Positions 17,639-27,789 of a DNA stretch of 64,000 nt are shown one piece after another (within the stretch, counting starts at the first letter, position 1; each line of letters starts with the position of its first letter). Made by a program: the position numbers and the translations under genes. Source of the DNA: Bacteroidota bacterium (GTDB lineage Bacteria > Bacteroidota > Bacteroidia > UKL13-3). The notes under the pieces are model-generated. The model was not told where the DNA came from and did not search any database. It was given only the letters and a program-made list of their open reading frames with translations. The stretch spans positions 186,825-250,824 of the forward strand of contig JAZKBU010000005.1 of NCBI GenBank assembly GCA_040388375.1. The letters run 5' to 3'.

Positions 17639-20485
17639 CTAGAATTTAACAGCCATACCCACCATAATATGGCGTTGTTGCAAATACCTGGCAGGATTAG
17701 TAGGAGGTGGGCCACCATTGCCTAAACGAGGGTCATTGTAACGAGGGTCAGTCCATGTTTCAGGTACGTTATCGCCATTAGCGTAAGCTGAACCTGTAAC
17801 CGGGTTAATAATGGAAGCATTTTGGTTGTTGAAAATATTGGTAATTTGAATATTCCATGAAACATTTACTTTTTTAAATTTCATGTATTTAGTAAAAGTA
17901 AAATCAGCCCAGAACCAATAATCGCCAATTTTACTCCAACGTGCATCAGGGTTAGGGTCGGTTACATATATGGGTCTGCCCGTTTGTGCATCTACACGCT
18001 GAAATATAGCAGGCGTGTACCTGATACCTGAACGCGTAACGGTTTCAAAATAAAAACTCATGTTATTTAACCACGATTTATTAAAGAATCCTTTTTTACG
18101 AGCAATTTTAAAAACATGGTTTGTTTTAAAATCAATTGGCACATCCCAAGGTAAAAAATATTCTTTGGTATCTTCAACAGCTCCACTGGCCAATAATTGT
18201 TTTAGTTTTTCATTGGCACTGGCACTTTGCCCGGTAGTTACCATATAGGTTACCGATGCTTGACCTTGATACCATGTTCCTATACGTTTAATATAGCCCA
18301 ATTCAATTCCCCTGCTTCTGGCATAATCAGAGTTAATACGCATGGTACGGGTAACATCTCTACCGGTCACATCTTTTATAATAACGGAAGCTGTGGTCAC
18401 AAAATCGTATTTATCTTTCCAGAAAGCAGAAACGGTTAAAGCGTCATTGGTAGTAATTTGAGAACGTAAGCCAATTTCATAGCTAATATCCACCTCAGGG
18501 TTTAAGTTAGGATTACCAACCGTAGCAGCCGTACTTCTATCTTGGTAAAGTGGGTTTAAGCCCGGATATATGTAAGAAGGATGTGGTAAAATGGTACTAT
18601 GCCCGTAGTTAAAATAAAGCATTTGGTTTTCGGCAATAGGGAAGGATGCAGATATTTTAGGTAAAAACCTGAACTTATAACGCATATCGCCAATTTTAGT
18701 AGTTAATGATAAAAAGTCGGCACGTACTTCATCTCTGATTGGCGAGTTACTATTAGCTATCGCATCATCAATATATTGTCCTGGAGCCCAATATTCAAAA
18801 CGACCACCAATACTGGCTACTAAACCTTTGTATTTTATTTGATCAGTTATATAAAAACCACCTCTTCTGGGATTTACTTTCCATACATCGCTTTGCTGAC
18901 CTAATCTAAACGATTGAGATTGAGAACCGTCAGATAATGTAATGGGAGCTCCAACCCAAGGCCTTACCACATCAATCCATAACATTTCCTGAAATTTCAT
19001 TTCAAAACCAAAAGTGAATTTGTTTAATGAATTTCGTGAAAAAACATTTCCTTGTGCTTTAGCTACATATTCCTCTAAGTAATGGTGATGCCATAAACTG
19101 GCAATTCCATTGTTATTATTAAAACCACTAGGTAACTGCACAAAAACAACATCGGTACCTGCAGTAGGTAAAAATATGGGACTTGGGAATAAATTAATGG
19201 AGTTTGCATCAAACTCTTGGTCAACATTTTTTGGTCGCCAGTCACGGCCATTGGCATCAGCACGTAACTGAACAAAAAACCTTGAAACGGTAGCATCAAA
19301 ACTAAAACGTTTATTAACAGATTGTTTATAGTTAATTACCTGCATATAAGCATCGTGGGTAAACGTATTGGCATTATCCATTTGCTCGCTAAAGTTATAT
19401 TGGTAACCCGGTTGAAAAGGCACATCATTACCAAAAATACGCAACATATTAATATCCTGATTAATAGTTAACGACCTTAAAAGACTGAAAGTGAATTTTT
19501 TGCTATTACTTAAATCGTAATTTACTTTTATAAATGCACTCCACTTATTATCTTGGTAAGGGCTCCAATCCGTATTGTTATAAAGCGATGATTTAACTTG
19601 TTTGGCCGGGTTCAGGTAAAACTCATCAGTAAAAGCAGCACGTAAAGCTACTGAAAACTTTACCTTATTTTTTAAAGCTTTTTTCAAAAGGGGGCCACTT
19701 AAGTTAAGTTCGCCCACTTGTGTATTCCAATTGGCTCGTGAGGTATTATTAAAACCAAAATTATCCCTTTTATAGCTGGCATTTACTTCGTATTTATCGC
19801 CACCTCTTTTTGTTTTTGTACTAATTACCCCTGCCGTAGCATCGCCCACTTCAGCTCCAATACCACCTGTAGTAATTTCAATTTCACTAATGGCATTTGA
19901 GCCAATGTCAAGTCCAAAACCTGTTCCCGCTAAAGGGTCGGTAACAGAAACACCGTCAATATAAGTACCTGTTTCGTAAGTTCTACCACCGCGAATATTC
20001 ACACCAGCAGGCGATTGTACTACACCGGGTTGTGTATTTACCAATTGTTGTAACTGGCGCGAAGGTCCTAAATCAATATTGTCCTGGCTAATGGTATTAA
20101 CAGTTTGTGGTTTATCAACATCAATTAAGGGTTTTTTACCTACAATAACTATTTCGTCCATATTGGTACTGGCAGGAGTCATTTCAATAGTTCCAATATT
20201 GGTTGTTTGGCCTGCTTTTACTATTACTTCCGTTTTTAAAGTAGTTTTAAATCCTAAATATTTTATTTCAAGATTGTACTCACCAACCTTCATGTTTTTA
20301 ATAGTAAAAATACCATCGCTATTGGTTTGGGCACCAAAAGAACTTCCTTTTACTACTACTGTTACACCTATAAGTGTTTCATTTCTTTTAGCATCAATTA
20401 CTTTACCCGTAATGTTACCAATATTTTGCCCAATTAATTGAGTAGTAAGTAAACAGAATAATAAAGCCGTATAAATATATTTCAT
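17639..20485 (-). CDS. TonB-dependent outer-membrane receptor with carboxypeptidase-like N-terminal domain
   Basis: A 948-residue outer-membrane transporter that would use TonB energy to import a bulky substrate. The order is: signal peptide (1-19, ending LIGQ); CarboxypepD-reg-like domain (about 24-110, GNITGKVIDAKRNETLIGV); plug domain (about 112-240, QQLVNTQPGVVQSPAGVNIRG and YIDGVSVTDPLAG); then a long beta-barrel with alternating aromatic strands, ending in phenylalanine (GMAVKF), as barrels do. No SusD-type lipoprotein follows, so it is not a classical SusC/SusD pair, and the substrate cannot be read from the context. It stands alone, divergent from the DUF4783 gene across 255 bp. A siderophore, vitamin or peptide substrate is possible. 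Confidence 0.93.
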   Translation of the reverse strand: MKYIYTALLFCLLTTQLIGQNIGNITGKVIDAKRNETLIGVTVVVKGSSFGAQTNSDGIFTIKNMKVGEYNLEIKYLGFKTTLKTEVIVKAGQTTNIGTIEMTPASTNMDEIVIVGKKPLIDVDKPQTVNTISQDNIDLGPSRQLQQLVNTQPGVVQSPAGVNIRGGRTYETGTYIDGVSVTDPLAGTGFGLDIGSNAISEIEITTGGIGAEVGDATAGVISTKTKRGGDKYEVNASYKRDNFGFNNTSRANWNTQVGELNLSGPLLKKALKNKVKFSVALRAAFTDEFYLNPAKQVKSSLYNNTDWSPYQDNKWSAFIKVNYDLSNSKKFTFSLLRSLTINQDINMLRIFGNDVPFQPGYQYNFSEQMDNANTFTHDAYMQVINYKQSVNKRFSFDATVSRFFVQLRADANGRDWRPKNVDQEFDANSINLFPSPIFLPTAGTDVVFVQLPSGFNNNNGIASLWHHHYLEEYVAKAQGNVFSRNSLNKFTFGFEMKFQEMLWIDVVRPWVGAPITLSDGSQSQSFRLGQQSDVWKVNPRRGGFYITDQIKYKGLVASIGGRFEYWAPGQYIDDAIANSNSPIRDEVRADFLSLTTKIGDMRYKFRFLPKISASFPIAENQMLYFNYGHSTILPHPSYIYPGLNPLYQDRSTAATVGNPNLNPEVDISYEIGLRSQITTNDALTVSAFWKDKYDFVTTASVIIKDVTGRDVTRTMRINSDYARSRGIELGYIKRIGTWYQGQASVTYMVTTGQSASANEKLKQLLASGAVEDTKEYFLPWDVPIDFKTNHVFKIARKKGFFNKSWLNNMSFYFETVTRSGIRYTPAIFQRVDAQTGRPIYVTDPNPDARWSKIGDYWFWADFTFTKYMKFKKVNVSWNIQITNIFNNQNASIINPVTGSAYANGDNVPETWTDPRYNDPRLGNGGPPPTNPARYLQQRHIMVGMAVKF

Positions 20486-20740
20486 GAAATAGCTGAATCA
20501 ATAAAAGGCTTGCAAAATAGTTGTTTGTATTTGTTTTGCATAATTAAGTTTATGTTGTGTAGGCTTGTGCAAACATTTTTATAATGCCGGTTGACTGATT
20601 GTTGTTTGAAAACCGCCAATGCACGGGAATTTACTTTTGTTACAATTCAATTATCCTGCACTTTGAGTATAAATTAATGGCATGGTTTTAGTTATTTTTT
20701 GTTATGCTTGCAATACTAAAATTGTAATCGCAAAAATAAT

Positions 20741-21106
20741 ATGAAACGAATATTTTTATTTCTTTTACTAATACCATTTATCGCCAAAGCTGATGTGTTT
20801 GATGATGTGGTTGCTTCTATTAGAACCAATAATAGCGATGTAGTAGCAAAATATTTAAACCAAAGCGTTGAACTTACTTTGTTAGAAACGGAAAGTTTGT
20901 GCAGTAAAGCACAGGCTGAACAAATGCTAAAAAAGTTTTTTGATAAATATCCTTCTAAAACAATTGTTATTAAACACCGTGGATCTTCTGCACAGGGTGC
21001 CAAATACGCTATAGCTACTTACGAAACAGCTTCGGGTATGAAAATGCGATTATATATTTTCATGAAAGATAACTTAGTACATGAATTAAAGGCAGAACGA
21101 GAATAA
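20741..21106 (+). CDS. DUF4783 family small exported protein
   Basis: A 121-residue protein with a short signal peptide (MKRIFLFLLLIPFIAKA) and a mature domain DVFDDVVASIRTNNSDVVAKY ... AEQMLKKFFDKYP ... KYAIATYETASGMKMRLYIF. This is the pattern of the Bacteroidota DUF4783 family, an NTF2-like fold whose function is unknown. No catalytic residues stand out. It is periplasmic by signal peptide. The next gene starts 57 bp downstream on the same strand and may be co-transcribed. Confidence 0.8.
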   Translation: MKRIFLFLLLIPFIAKADVFDDVVASIRTNNSDVVAKYLNQSVELTLLETESLCSKAQAEQMLKKFFDKYPSKTIVIKHRGSSAQGAKYAIATYETASGMKMRLYIFMKDNLVHELKAERE

Positions 21107-21163
21107 AATTGAAGTAACAGTTTTACATTTATTAAAATTTAAAATAGCATATAATTATAGCCT

Positions 21164-21853
21164 ATGGAGAATCCATTAGAGAAGATAACAGAACTGTTAT
21201 TAAATAAATCATCGACTAAGCAATTAGCATTTCGTACTACCAAGCAAGCTTTTTCTATTTTAAAAACAGAGCTTAAGCAAATAGAAACAGCATTAATACC
21301 TAGTATAACAGCTGTTGACAAAAACGTAGAAGTAAAATATACCGATAAAGGTGAATTAGAAATTCATTTAAAGTTTAGTGGCGATACACTGGTTTTTATG
21401 ATGCACACCAATGTGTTTGATTTTGATGAGCAACATGCGGTAGCCAAATCGCGTTATGTACAACAAGATGCATTAAGAGAGTTTTGCGGATTAATTCAGG
21501 TCTATAATTTTTTGAGTGATTCTATAAAATATAACCGCGAAGCAGATGCCGGTTTTTTGGTGGCACGCATTTTTGTCAATAAAGAAAACCATTTTTTTGT
21601 AGAAGGTAAAAAACCATTTTCATTTTTATATAACGATTTTGAAAAACAGGTTTTTGATAACAAAGCAGCTCATGACATTATTGTAGAAGCCATCAAGTTT
21701 ACACTTAATTTCGATTTAAAGATGCCTCCTTTTGATGCGGCTCAATTTATTAGTCTGGAGCAAAAAAATATGATGAGTTATAGTAGTGGTATTCCAACAC
21801 AAAAACAATTAGGGTTTACTATTACAAAAGAAAACACCGAAAATAATTACTAA
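21164..21853 (+). CDS. Conserved Bacteroidota protein of unknown function
   Basis: A 229-residue cytoplasmic protein without signal peptide or membrane segment. The N-terminal ~50 residues are helical (KQAFSILKTELKQIETALIPSI). The middle reads ELEIHLKFSGDTLVFMMHTNVF and the rest is mixed alpha/beta with FFVEGKKPFSFLYNDF. I recognise no family with a known activity. It lies between DUF4783 and parE, and shares a bidirectional terminator with the convergent parE. The function remains open; the codon use and composition match the neighbours, so it appears to be a resident gene. Confidence 0.7.
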   Translation: MENPLEKITELLLNKSSTKQLAFRTTKQAFSILKTELKQIETALIPSITAVDKNVEVKYTDKGELEIHLKFSGDTLVFMMHTNVFDFDEQHAVAKSRYVQQDALREFCGLIQVYNFLSDSIKYNREADAGFLVARIFVNKENHFFVEGKKPFSFLYNDFEKQVFDNKAAHDIIVEAIKFTLNFDLKMPPFDAAQFISLEQKNMMSYSSGIPTQKQLGFTITKENTENNY

Positions 21854-21891
21854 AAAAAATCCCCATTTGCAATTACAAATGGGGATTTTTT
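21854..21891. terminator. Bidirectional terminator between convergent genes
   Basis: A perfect 16 bp stem (21854-21869 with 21876-21891, centre TCCCCATTTG) with a 6-nt loop and A/T runs on both sides serves the rightward gene ending 21853 and parE ending 21891. The stem touches the parE stop codon. Confidence 0.9.
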
Positions 21892-23765
21892 TATACCAAT
21901 TCTTCGTCTTCTACTTCGGCAAATAAAAAGTCTTTCTCAACCCTTAAATTATTGATGATAAAGTTTTGCCTGTCCATGGTGTTTTTACCCATATAATATT
22001 CCAGTAATTTTTGAATAGTAGTTTCCTGGTTTAACAGAACTGGTTTTAAGCGGATATCTTTACCAATAAATAAACCAAACTCTTCCGGGCTAATTTCACC
22101 CAATCCTTTAAATCGGGTAATTTCAGGTTTTCCTTTTAACTCATGAATGGCTCTTTGTTTCTCTTCTTCGTTATAGCAGTAAATAGTTTTTTGCTTATTA
22201 CGTACACGGAATAAAGGAGTTTCTAAAATATACAAATGCCCGTTTTTAACCAAATCAGGGAAAAACTGCAGGAAGAAAGTCATAATCAATAAACGAATAT
22301 GCATACCATCCACATCCGCATCAGTTGAAATAACTATTTGGTTGTAACGCAAATCATCAATGCTTTCTTCAATATTTAAGGCATGTTGCAACAAGTTAAA
22401 TTCTTCATTTTCATAAACAATTTTTTTGGTCAGTCCGTAACAGTTTAGTGGTTTGCCACGTAAACTGAATACAGCTTGCAACTCTACATTTCTACTTTTA
22501 GTTATACTTCCACTTGCACTATCACCTTCGGTAATAAACAAAGTAGTATCAAAGCGTTTATCAGTTGTATTGTCGTTATAATGCAAACGGCAATCGCGTA
22601 ATTTTTTGTTATGTAAATTAGCTTTTTTAGCACGCTCATTGGCTAACTTACGTACCCCGGCTATTTCTTTACGTTCACGCTCACTTTGCATAATACGCTT
22701 TAATAAAGCGTCAGCACTTTCAGGATGTTTATGTAAGTAATCGTCTAATTCCTTTTTTACATAATCAACAATAAATTGCTTTAAACTAGGCCCGTCAGGG
22801 TAAATAGCAGTAGAGCCTAACTTTGTTTTGGTTTGACTTTCGAAAACAGGTTCCTGAATACGTACACTTACGGCAGCTACTATACTTTGGCGTATATCTG
22901 CTAAGTCAAACTCCTTTTTATAAAACTCGCGTACTGTTTTGGCAAAGGCCTCTCTAAAATAAATTAAATGCGTTCCACCCATGGTGGTATGCTGTCCGTT
23001 TACAAAAGAGTAATATTCTTCGCCATATTGATTTTCGTGGCTAATAGCCAATTCAATATCTTCCGATTTTAAATGGATAATAGGGTAACGTAAATCTTCT
23101 TCGTTGGTTTTACGTTTCAATAAATCCAATAAACCATTTTTCGAAAAATACTTTTCACCATTAAAATTAATAGTTAAGCCGGCATTTAAATAAGTGTAAT
23201 TCCAAATCTGGTTAACAATAAACTCATTGATATACCTGTAATTTCTAAAAATAGTTTCGTCAGCTATAAAAGTAATTAAAGTGCCATCAGGCTCCATGGT
23301 ATCATTAATCTTGTGGTCTTTTACCAGTTGTCCTTTTTCAAACTCAGCCGCTTTTGATTTACCTTGGCGGTACGATTGTACTTTAAACGAAGCCGATAAA
23401 GCATTTACAGCCTTGGTTCCCACACCGTTTAATCCTACCGATTTTTTAAATGCTCCACTATCGTATTTACCACCGGTATTTATTTGACTTACACAGTCAA
23501 TTACTTTACCTAAAGGAATACCACGTCCAAAATCGCGTACGGATACTTTATTGTCGTCAATTTTTATATCAATAACACGGCCATTACCCATTACAAACTC
23601 ATCTATTGAGTTATCGATAATTTCTTTTATAAGCACATAAATACCATCATCTACCGAACTACCATCGCCCAGTTTTCCAATATACATTCCCGGACGAAGA
23701 CGAATGTGTTCGCGCCAATCGAGCGAGCGTATCGAGTCTTCGGTATAATTAACTTCTTCTGCCAT
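21891..23765 (-). CDS. parE: DNA topoisomerase IV subunit B
   Basis: ATPase subunit of topoisomerase IV, which decatenates replicated chromosomes together with ParC. The ATG at 23765 begins the family-typical [20 protein letters not shown]; the frame stays open 8 more codons to a TTG at 23789 that I reject. The 624 residues contain the GHKL ATPase (RLRPGMYIG 22-30, Mg/ATP-binding N52 in [11 protein letters not shown] lid [13 protein letters not shown] 111-123), transducer domain, and TOPRIM domain (E413 in EGDSASGS, D482/D484/D486 in DADVD, RFKGLGE 551-557). The EGDSASGS form and short C-terminus mark ParE rather than GyrB. parC is not adjacent in the window; the upstream neighbour is the divergent aconitase gene. 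Confidence 0.93.
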   Translation of the reverse strand: MAEEVNYTEDSIRSLDWREHIRLRPGMYIGKLGDGSSVDDGIYVLIKEIIDNSIDEFVMGNGRVIDIKIDDNKVSVRDFGRGIPLGKVIDCVSQINTGGKYDSGAFKKSVGLNGVGTKAVNALSASFKVQSYRQGKSKAAEFEKGQLVKDHKINDTMEPDGTLITFIADETIFRNYRYINEFIVNQIWNYTYLNAGLTINFNGEKYFSKNGLLDLLKRKTNEEDLRYPIIHLKSEDIELAISHENQYGEEYYSFVNGQHTTMGGTHLIYFREAFAKTVREFYKKEFDLADIRQSIVAAVSVRIQEPVFESQTKTKLGSTAIYPDGPSLKQFIVDYVKKELDDYLHKHPESADALLKRIMQSERERKEIAGVRKLANERAKKANLHNKKLRDCRLHYNDNTTDKRFDTTLFITEGDSASGSITKSRNVELQAVFSLRGKPLNCYGLTKKIVYENEEFNLLQHALNIEESIDDLRYNQIVISTDADVDGMHIRLLIMTFFLQFFPDLVKNGHLYILETPLFRVRNKQKTIYCYNEEEKQRAIHELKGKPEITRFKGLGEISPEEFGLFIGKDIRLKPVLLNQETTIQKLLEYYMGKNTMDRQNFIINNLRVEKDFLFAEVEDEELV

Positions 23766-24153
23766 ATTGCATCCAATTTTAAAAGGCAAAAATAAGCTAG
23801 TTTAAGAGCTCTTTTATTTAAATTTATCAACTAAATATTTTGTGCTTAAACAGAGCGAGTTAACGGTAAATGCAATGAATACGGAAATTGAAATGAGTTT
23901 TAGTAATTTGTTTTTTAAACTTATAAACAGCTTTTATTGAGTGCGGTGTAAAATGTAATAGTCTCCCGAAACTATTTAGATAAAATATAAATTAGATACG
24001 TAAAACACTGTCGAAATGTTCTTAATTTTCGAAAGTGCTTTTTATTATAAATTTTTGTTGGTATTTATTTTTCCAAAAAATTAATTAATGCTACATTGCG
24101 ACCACTTTTGAAAAAAGGTACATTTTACATCGTAAAACAACAATTTTTATAAT
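23766..24153. other. Divergent intergenic region between parE and aconitase
   Basis: 388 bp of A/T-rich DNA must hold both promoters. An imperfect hairpin (CACTGTCGAAA 24006-24016 with TTTCGAAAGTG 24027-24037, one mismatch, loop 10) lies about 115 bp before the aconitase ATG. No open frame or clear consensus promoter is seen. Confidence 0.5.
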
Positions 24154-26421
24154 ATGGCATTTGATATTGAAATGATTAAAGCTGTATACGCCAGAATGGA
24201 TGAACGTATAGCAGCCGCTCGCAAAGCAGTAAATAAACCTTTAACTTTAACGGAGAAAATTTTGTATAGCCATCTAACTCAAGGCAATGCAACTACCAGT
24301 TATGTAAGAGGTAAAAGTTATGTTGATTTTGGACCGGACAGGGTAGCCATGCAAGATGCAACGGCTCAAATGGCTTTATTACAATTCATGCAATCAGGCC
24401 GTCCAAAAGTAGCAGTTCCTTCTACTGTTCATTGCGATCACTTAATTACAGCTAAAAATGGTGCTGACGAAGATTTAGCTTTTGCCAATAAAGAAAGTAA
24501 AGAAGTTTTTGAATTTTTAGGTTCAGTATCTAATAAATACGGAATTGGATTCTGGAAACCGGGTGCAGGCATTATTCACCAGGTAGTTTTAGAAAACTAC
24601 GCATTCCCGGGTGGAATGATGATAGGAACAGATAGCCATACTGTAAATGCAGGTGGTTTAGGAATGATTGCCATTGGTGTGGGTGGAGCTGATGCTTGCG
24701 ATGTAATGGCCGGCTTACCTTGGGAACTAAAAATGCCTAAATTAATTGGTGTAAAACTAACCGGAAAACTAAACGGTTGGACTGCACCTAAAGACGTAAT
24801 ATTAAAAGTAGCTGGTATTTTAACCGTAAAAGGTGGTACCGATGCGGTGGTTGAATATTTTGGCGAAGGTGCAACAAGTATGAGTTGTACCGGTAAAGGA
24901 ACTATTTGTAACATGGGTGCTGAAATTGGAGCAACTACTTCAACATTCGGTTACGATGATTCAATGGCTCGTTATTTAAAAGCAACTGGCAGAGCAGAAG
25001 TAGCTGAACTAGCTGATGCTGTAAAACACCATTTAACGGCAGATGCAGAGTGTTATGCAAACCCTGAATTATATTTTGACCAAGTAATAGAAATTGATTT
25101 AAGTACTTTAGAGCCACATGTAAACGGACCTTTTACTCCTGATTTGGCTACTCCAATATCAAAATTAAAAGAAGTGGCTTTAGCTAATGGCTGGCCAACT
25201 AAAATATCAGTGGGTCTATTAGGTTCTTGTACCAACTCAAGCTACGAGGATATTTCAAGAGCCGTTAGTTTAGCTAAACAAGTTTCTGCTAAAGGTTTAA
25301 CAGCTAAAGCTGAATATTTAATTAATCCGGGTTCAGAGCAAATACGTTATACCATTAAACGCGATGGTTTCTTAGAAGTGTTTGATAAAATAGGTGCAAA
25401 AGTATTTACCAATGCCTGTGGACCTTGTATAGGTATGTGGGATAGAATGGGTGCAGAGAAACAAGAAAAAAATACCATTATCCATTCATTCAACAGGAAC
25501 TTTGCTAAACGTGCTGATGGTAATCCAAATACTTATGCATTTGTGGCTTCACCGGAAATAGTAACAGCAATGGCTATTGCAGGTGATTTAACTTTTAACC
25601 CATTAACAGATTATTTAACAAACGATAAAGGTGAGCAGGTAAAATTAGACGGACCTTACGGTGATGAATTACCAACCAAAGGTTTTGCGGTAGAAGATGC
25701 GGGCTTTATAGCTCCTGCAGTTGATGGAAGTCAGGTACAGGTTGCCGTTTCTCCAACTTCTGACAGGTTACAATTATTAGATCCGTTTGCAGCTTGGGAA
25801 GGCAGCGATTTAAAAGGATTGAAACTATTGATTAAAGCTAAAGGTAAATGTACTACCGACCATATTTCAATGGCTGGTCCTTGGTTAAAATACCGTGGAC
25901 ATTTGGATAATATTTCTAACAATATGCTAATTGGAGCGGTTAATTTCTTTAACGAAAAAACTGATTCAGTAAAAAACCAATTAAATGGCGAGTATGCTTC
26001 GGTACCTAAAGTACAACGCGAATACAAAGCACAAGGAATTGGCAGTATAGTAGTTGGTGATGAAAACTATGGTGAAGGAAGTAGCCGCGAGCATGCAGCT
26101 ATGGAACCTCGTCATTTAGGTGTACGTGCGGTATTGGTAAAATCATTTGCCCGTATTCACGAAACCAACTTGAAAAAACAAGGTATGTTGGGTTTAACAT
26201 TTACTAATAAAGAAGATTACAATAAAATATTAGAAGATGATATAATTGACATTAATGGCTTACATACTTTTGCTCCGGGTAAACAATTGGAGTTGGTATT
26301 AAACCATAAAGATGGTTCAAGCGAAACTATATTGGTAAACCACACTTATAACGAGCAACAAATAGAATGGTTTAAAGCCGGTGGAGCTTTAAATATTATT
26401 AGAGCAAGTGTAGGGAAATAG
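24154..26421 (+). CDS. acn: Aconitate hydratase, mitochondrial-type
   Basis: Converts citrate to isocitrate via cis-aconitate in the TCA cycle using a [4Fe-4S] cluster. The 755-residue protein begins [19 protein letters not shown] and is of the mitochondrial aconitase type rather than AcnB, which has a different domain order. Cluster ligands are visible as C359 ([10 protein letters not shown]) and C422/C425 (NACGPCIG). The C-terminal swivel domain carries the substrate-binding loop [17 protein letters not shown] near residue 640. Catalytic region [14 protein letters not shown] is at 157-170. Full length, no break. It is monocistronic, with a terminator downstream; sucB in this window belongs to the same pathway but is 16 kb away. 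Confidence 0.95.
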   Translation: MAFDIEMIKAVYARMDERIAAARKAVNKPLTLTEKILYSHLTQGNATTSYVRGKSYVDFGPDRVAMQDATAQMALLQFMQSGRPKVAVPSTVHCDHLITAKNGADEDLAFANKESKEVFEFLGSVSNKYGIGFWKPGAGIIHQVVLENYAFPGGMMIGTDSHTVNAGGLGMIAIGVGGADACDVMAGLPWELKMPKLIGVKLTGKLNGWTAPKDVILKVAGILTVKGGTDAVVEYFGEGATSMSCTGKGTICNMGAEIGATTSTFGYDDSMARYLKATGRAEVAELADAVKHHLTADAECYANPELYFDQVIEIDLSTLEPHVNGPFTPDLATPISKLKEVALANGWPTKISVGLLGSCTNSSYEDISRAVSLAKQVSAKGLTAKAEYLINPGSEQIRYTIKRDGFLEVFDKIGAKVFTNACGPCIGMWDRMGAEKQEKNTIIHSFNRNFAKRADGNPNTYAFVASPEIVTAMAIAGDLTFNPLTDYLTNDKGEQVKLDGPYGDELPTKGFAVEDAGFIAPAVDGSQVQVAVSPTSDRLQLLDPFAAWEGSDLKGLKLLIKAKGKCTTDHISMAGPWLKYRGHLDNISNNMLIGAVNFFNEKTDSVKNQLNGEYASVPKVQREYKAQGIGSIVVGDENYGEGSSREHAAMEPRHLGVRAVLVKSFARIHETNLKKQGMLGLTFTNKEDYNKILEDDIIDINGLHTFAPGKQLELVLNHKDGSSETILVNHTYNEQQIEWFKAGGALNIIRASVGK

Positions 26422-26455
26422 TTGTTAGCTGATAGTTGACAGACCATAGACGATA

Positions 26456-26480
26456 GTCACACTGAGCGAAGTCGAAGTGT
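26456..26480. repeat. Dispersed intergenic repeat (GAGCGAAGTCGAAG type)
   Basis: GTCACACTGAGCGAAGTC followed by GAAGTGT lies in the 3' flank of acn, just before its terminator. From general knowledge this type of motif recurs in intergenic DNA of many bacterial genomes; only one copy is in the window. Confidence 0.45.
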
Positions 26481-26482
26481 TT

Positions 26483-26518
26483 AAAATCAGCAATCAATTT
26501 ATTTTGGTTGCTGATTTT
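26483..26518 (+). terminator. Intrinsic terminator of acn
   Basis: A 13 bp stem (AAAATCAGCAATC with GGTTGCTGATTTT, one G-U pair, loop 10) is followed by a T run. Confidence 0.82.
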
Positions 26519-26536
26519 TTGTTTTTACATTCTTCC

Positions 26537-26560
26537 GTAGAGACATTGCATGCAATGTCT
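26537..26560. repeat. Palindromic intergenic repeat, copy 1
   Basis: GTAG followed by a perfect 20 bp palindrome (AGACATTGCATGCAATGTCT, 26541-26560). A related copy lies at 29339-29362. Confidence 0.6.
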
Positions 26561-26570
26561 TATACAAAAC

Positions 26571-26602
26571 AAAAAGCAATCAGGTAATCTTGATTGCTTT
26601 TT
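26571..26602 (-). terminator. Intrinsic terminator of the peroxidase gene
   Basis: A perfect 12 bp stem (AAAAAGCAATCA / TGATTGCTTTTT, loop 8) lies 38 bp past the stop of the leftward gene; it could act both ways. Confidence 0.82.
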
Positions 26603-26639
26603 GTTTTAAAGAAATAATAATAAGGGCAGTTATTTTTAG

Positions 26640-27761
26640 TTAATTAGCTACCACCTGGAAAGGATTGCTGAATTTTGGATCACTTATCATTTTATAATCA
26701 GTTAGTGTTTTTAAGAAAGCCACCAAAGCTTCTTTGTCTTCTTTGGTATAATTAAATCGTTTAGGCATTTGCACATTATTGGTAATTTCTGAAAGCTCCC
26801 AACTTAAGTCTTTGTGGTTTTTAATACCTTCGCTGTAATGGTTAAGCACATCATTTAATGTGGCAAACCTGCCATCGTGCATATAGGGTGCTGTTAAGGC
26901 TACATTGCGTAAACTTGGTATTTTAAAGCTACCGTTTAATGCAGTATCCATAATTCCGAATTTGAGTACAAAAGTATTATTGCCTGCAATTCCTTTATCG
27001 GTATAATTTAAATCCAATCCAATATTGGCCCAGTTACTCCAGCTTCTTTGAAAGTTGCTATTAGGGTTATGGCAATCAATACAACCATTTTTTATAAAAA
27101 GTTGTTTTCCTTTGTTTTCCACGGGTGTAAATGATGGAAAATTAAACGTATAATCAAAGTTGCTTGCATTAAGCGCTATATCAAATTTACTGTTTTCGCA
27201 ACGGATTGCTTCCAGGAATGTAGCAATGGAAATAGCAATATTCTCCACGGTTACACCATCAGAAAACGCCTTTGCAAATAAGTTTTGATAATCCGGGTAT
27301 TGTTTCAATTTCTTAGCTATTGCATTAATATCGGTAAAACCCATTTCTACGTGATTTGATATAGGTTTAAGTACCATTTCGGTTAAATTGCTTTCTCTCA
27401 AATCCCAGAAAAAGCCACTGTTGTTAGCTAGGTTACTAAAGCCCATGCTGTTTCGGCTGGTCAATTCGTTTTTAAAGCCGGTTGAAAACTGTTTGCCGTC
27501 AGCAAATGCGTTTGCCTGAAAATGGCAACTGGCACATGCAATGGCATTGGTGGCTGATAGGCTTTTATCGTAAAATAAAACCCTGCCCACGGTGGCTATT
27601 TGGTTTTTGTTGGCAGAACCTTCGTAATAAACGTAGTTGTTATCGGGTAAAACAAGCTTTGTTGCTTTTAGCTGGTATGAATCCGGATTTTTAGTACATG
27701 ATTGTATAAACCAAAAACTGATTAATACCAATGCGATGAGGGTGAATAATTTCGATTTCAT
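26640..27761 (-). CDS. Di-haem cytochrome c peroxidase-like lipoprotein
   Basis: A 373-residue periplasmic or membrane-tethered member of the bacterial CcpA/MauG family, which reduces hydrogen peroxide or carries out related haem oxidations. The signal ends in a lipobox (FWFIQSC, lipidated C22). Two c-type haem motifs are present: C76-A-S-C79-H80 and C226-I-D-C229-H230. The C-terminal region has YMHDGRFATLNDVLNHYSEG, characteristic of the family. Only two CxxCH motifs are seen, as in classical Ccp. It is followed leftward by a terminator; the upstream barrel-like gene (27790) is only 28 bp away on the same strand and is probably co-transcribed ahead of it. Confidence 0.9.
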   Translation of the reverse strand: MKSKLFTLIALVLISFWFIQSCTKNPDSYQLKATKLVLPDNNYVYYEGSANKNQIATVGRVLFYDKSLSATNAIACASCHFQANAFADGKQFSTGFKNELTSRNSMGFSNLANNSGFFWDLRESNLTEMVLKPISNHVEMGFTDINAIAKKLKQYPDYQNLFAKAFSDGVTVENIAISIATFLEAIRCENSKFDIALNASNFDYTFNFPSFTPVENKGKQLFIKNGCIDCHNPNSNFQRSWSNWANIGLDLNYTDKGIAGNNTFVLKFGIMDTALNGSFKIPSLRNVALTAPYMHDGRFATLNDVLNHYSEGIKNHKDLSWELSEITNNVQMPKRFNYTKEDKEALVAFLKTLTDYKMISDPKFSNPFQVVAN

Positions 27762-27789
27762 AGTTTAAAGTATTATATGGTTTGATATT

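Noticed and set aside
17639-20485. SusC/SusD-type polysaccharide utilisation locus
   Set aside because: No SusD-like lipoprotein and no glycan-active enzymes adjoin the TonB-dependent receptor.
23766-23789. Upstream TTG start of parE
   Set aside because: The ATG at 23765 gives the family-typical N-terminus; the extra 8 codons are not conserved-looking.
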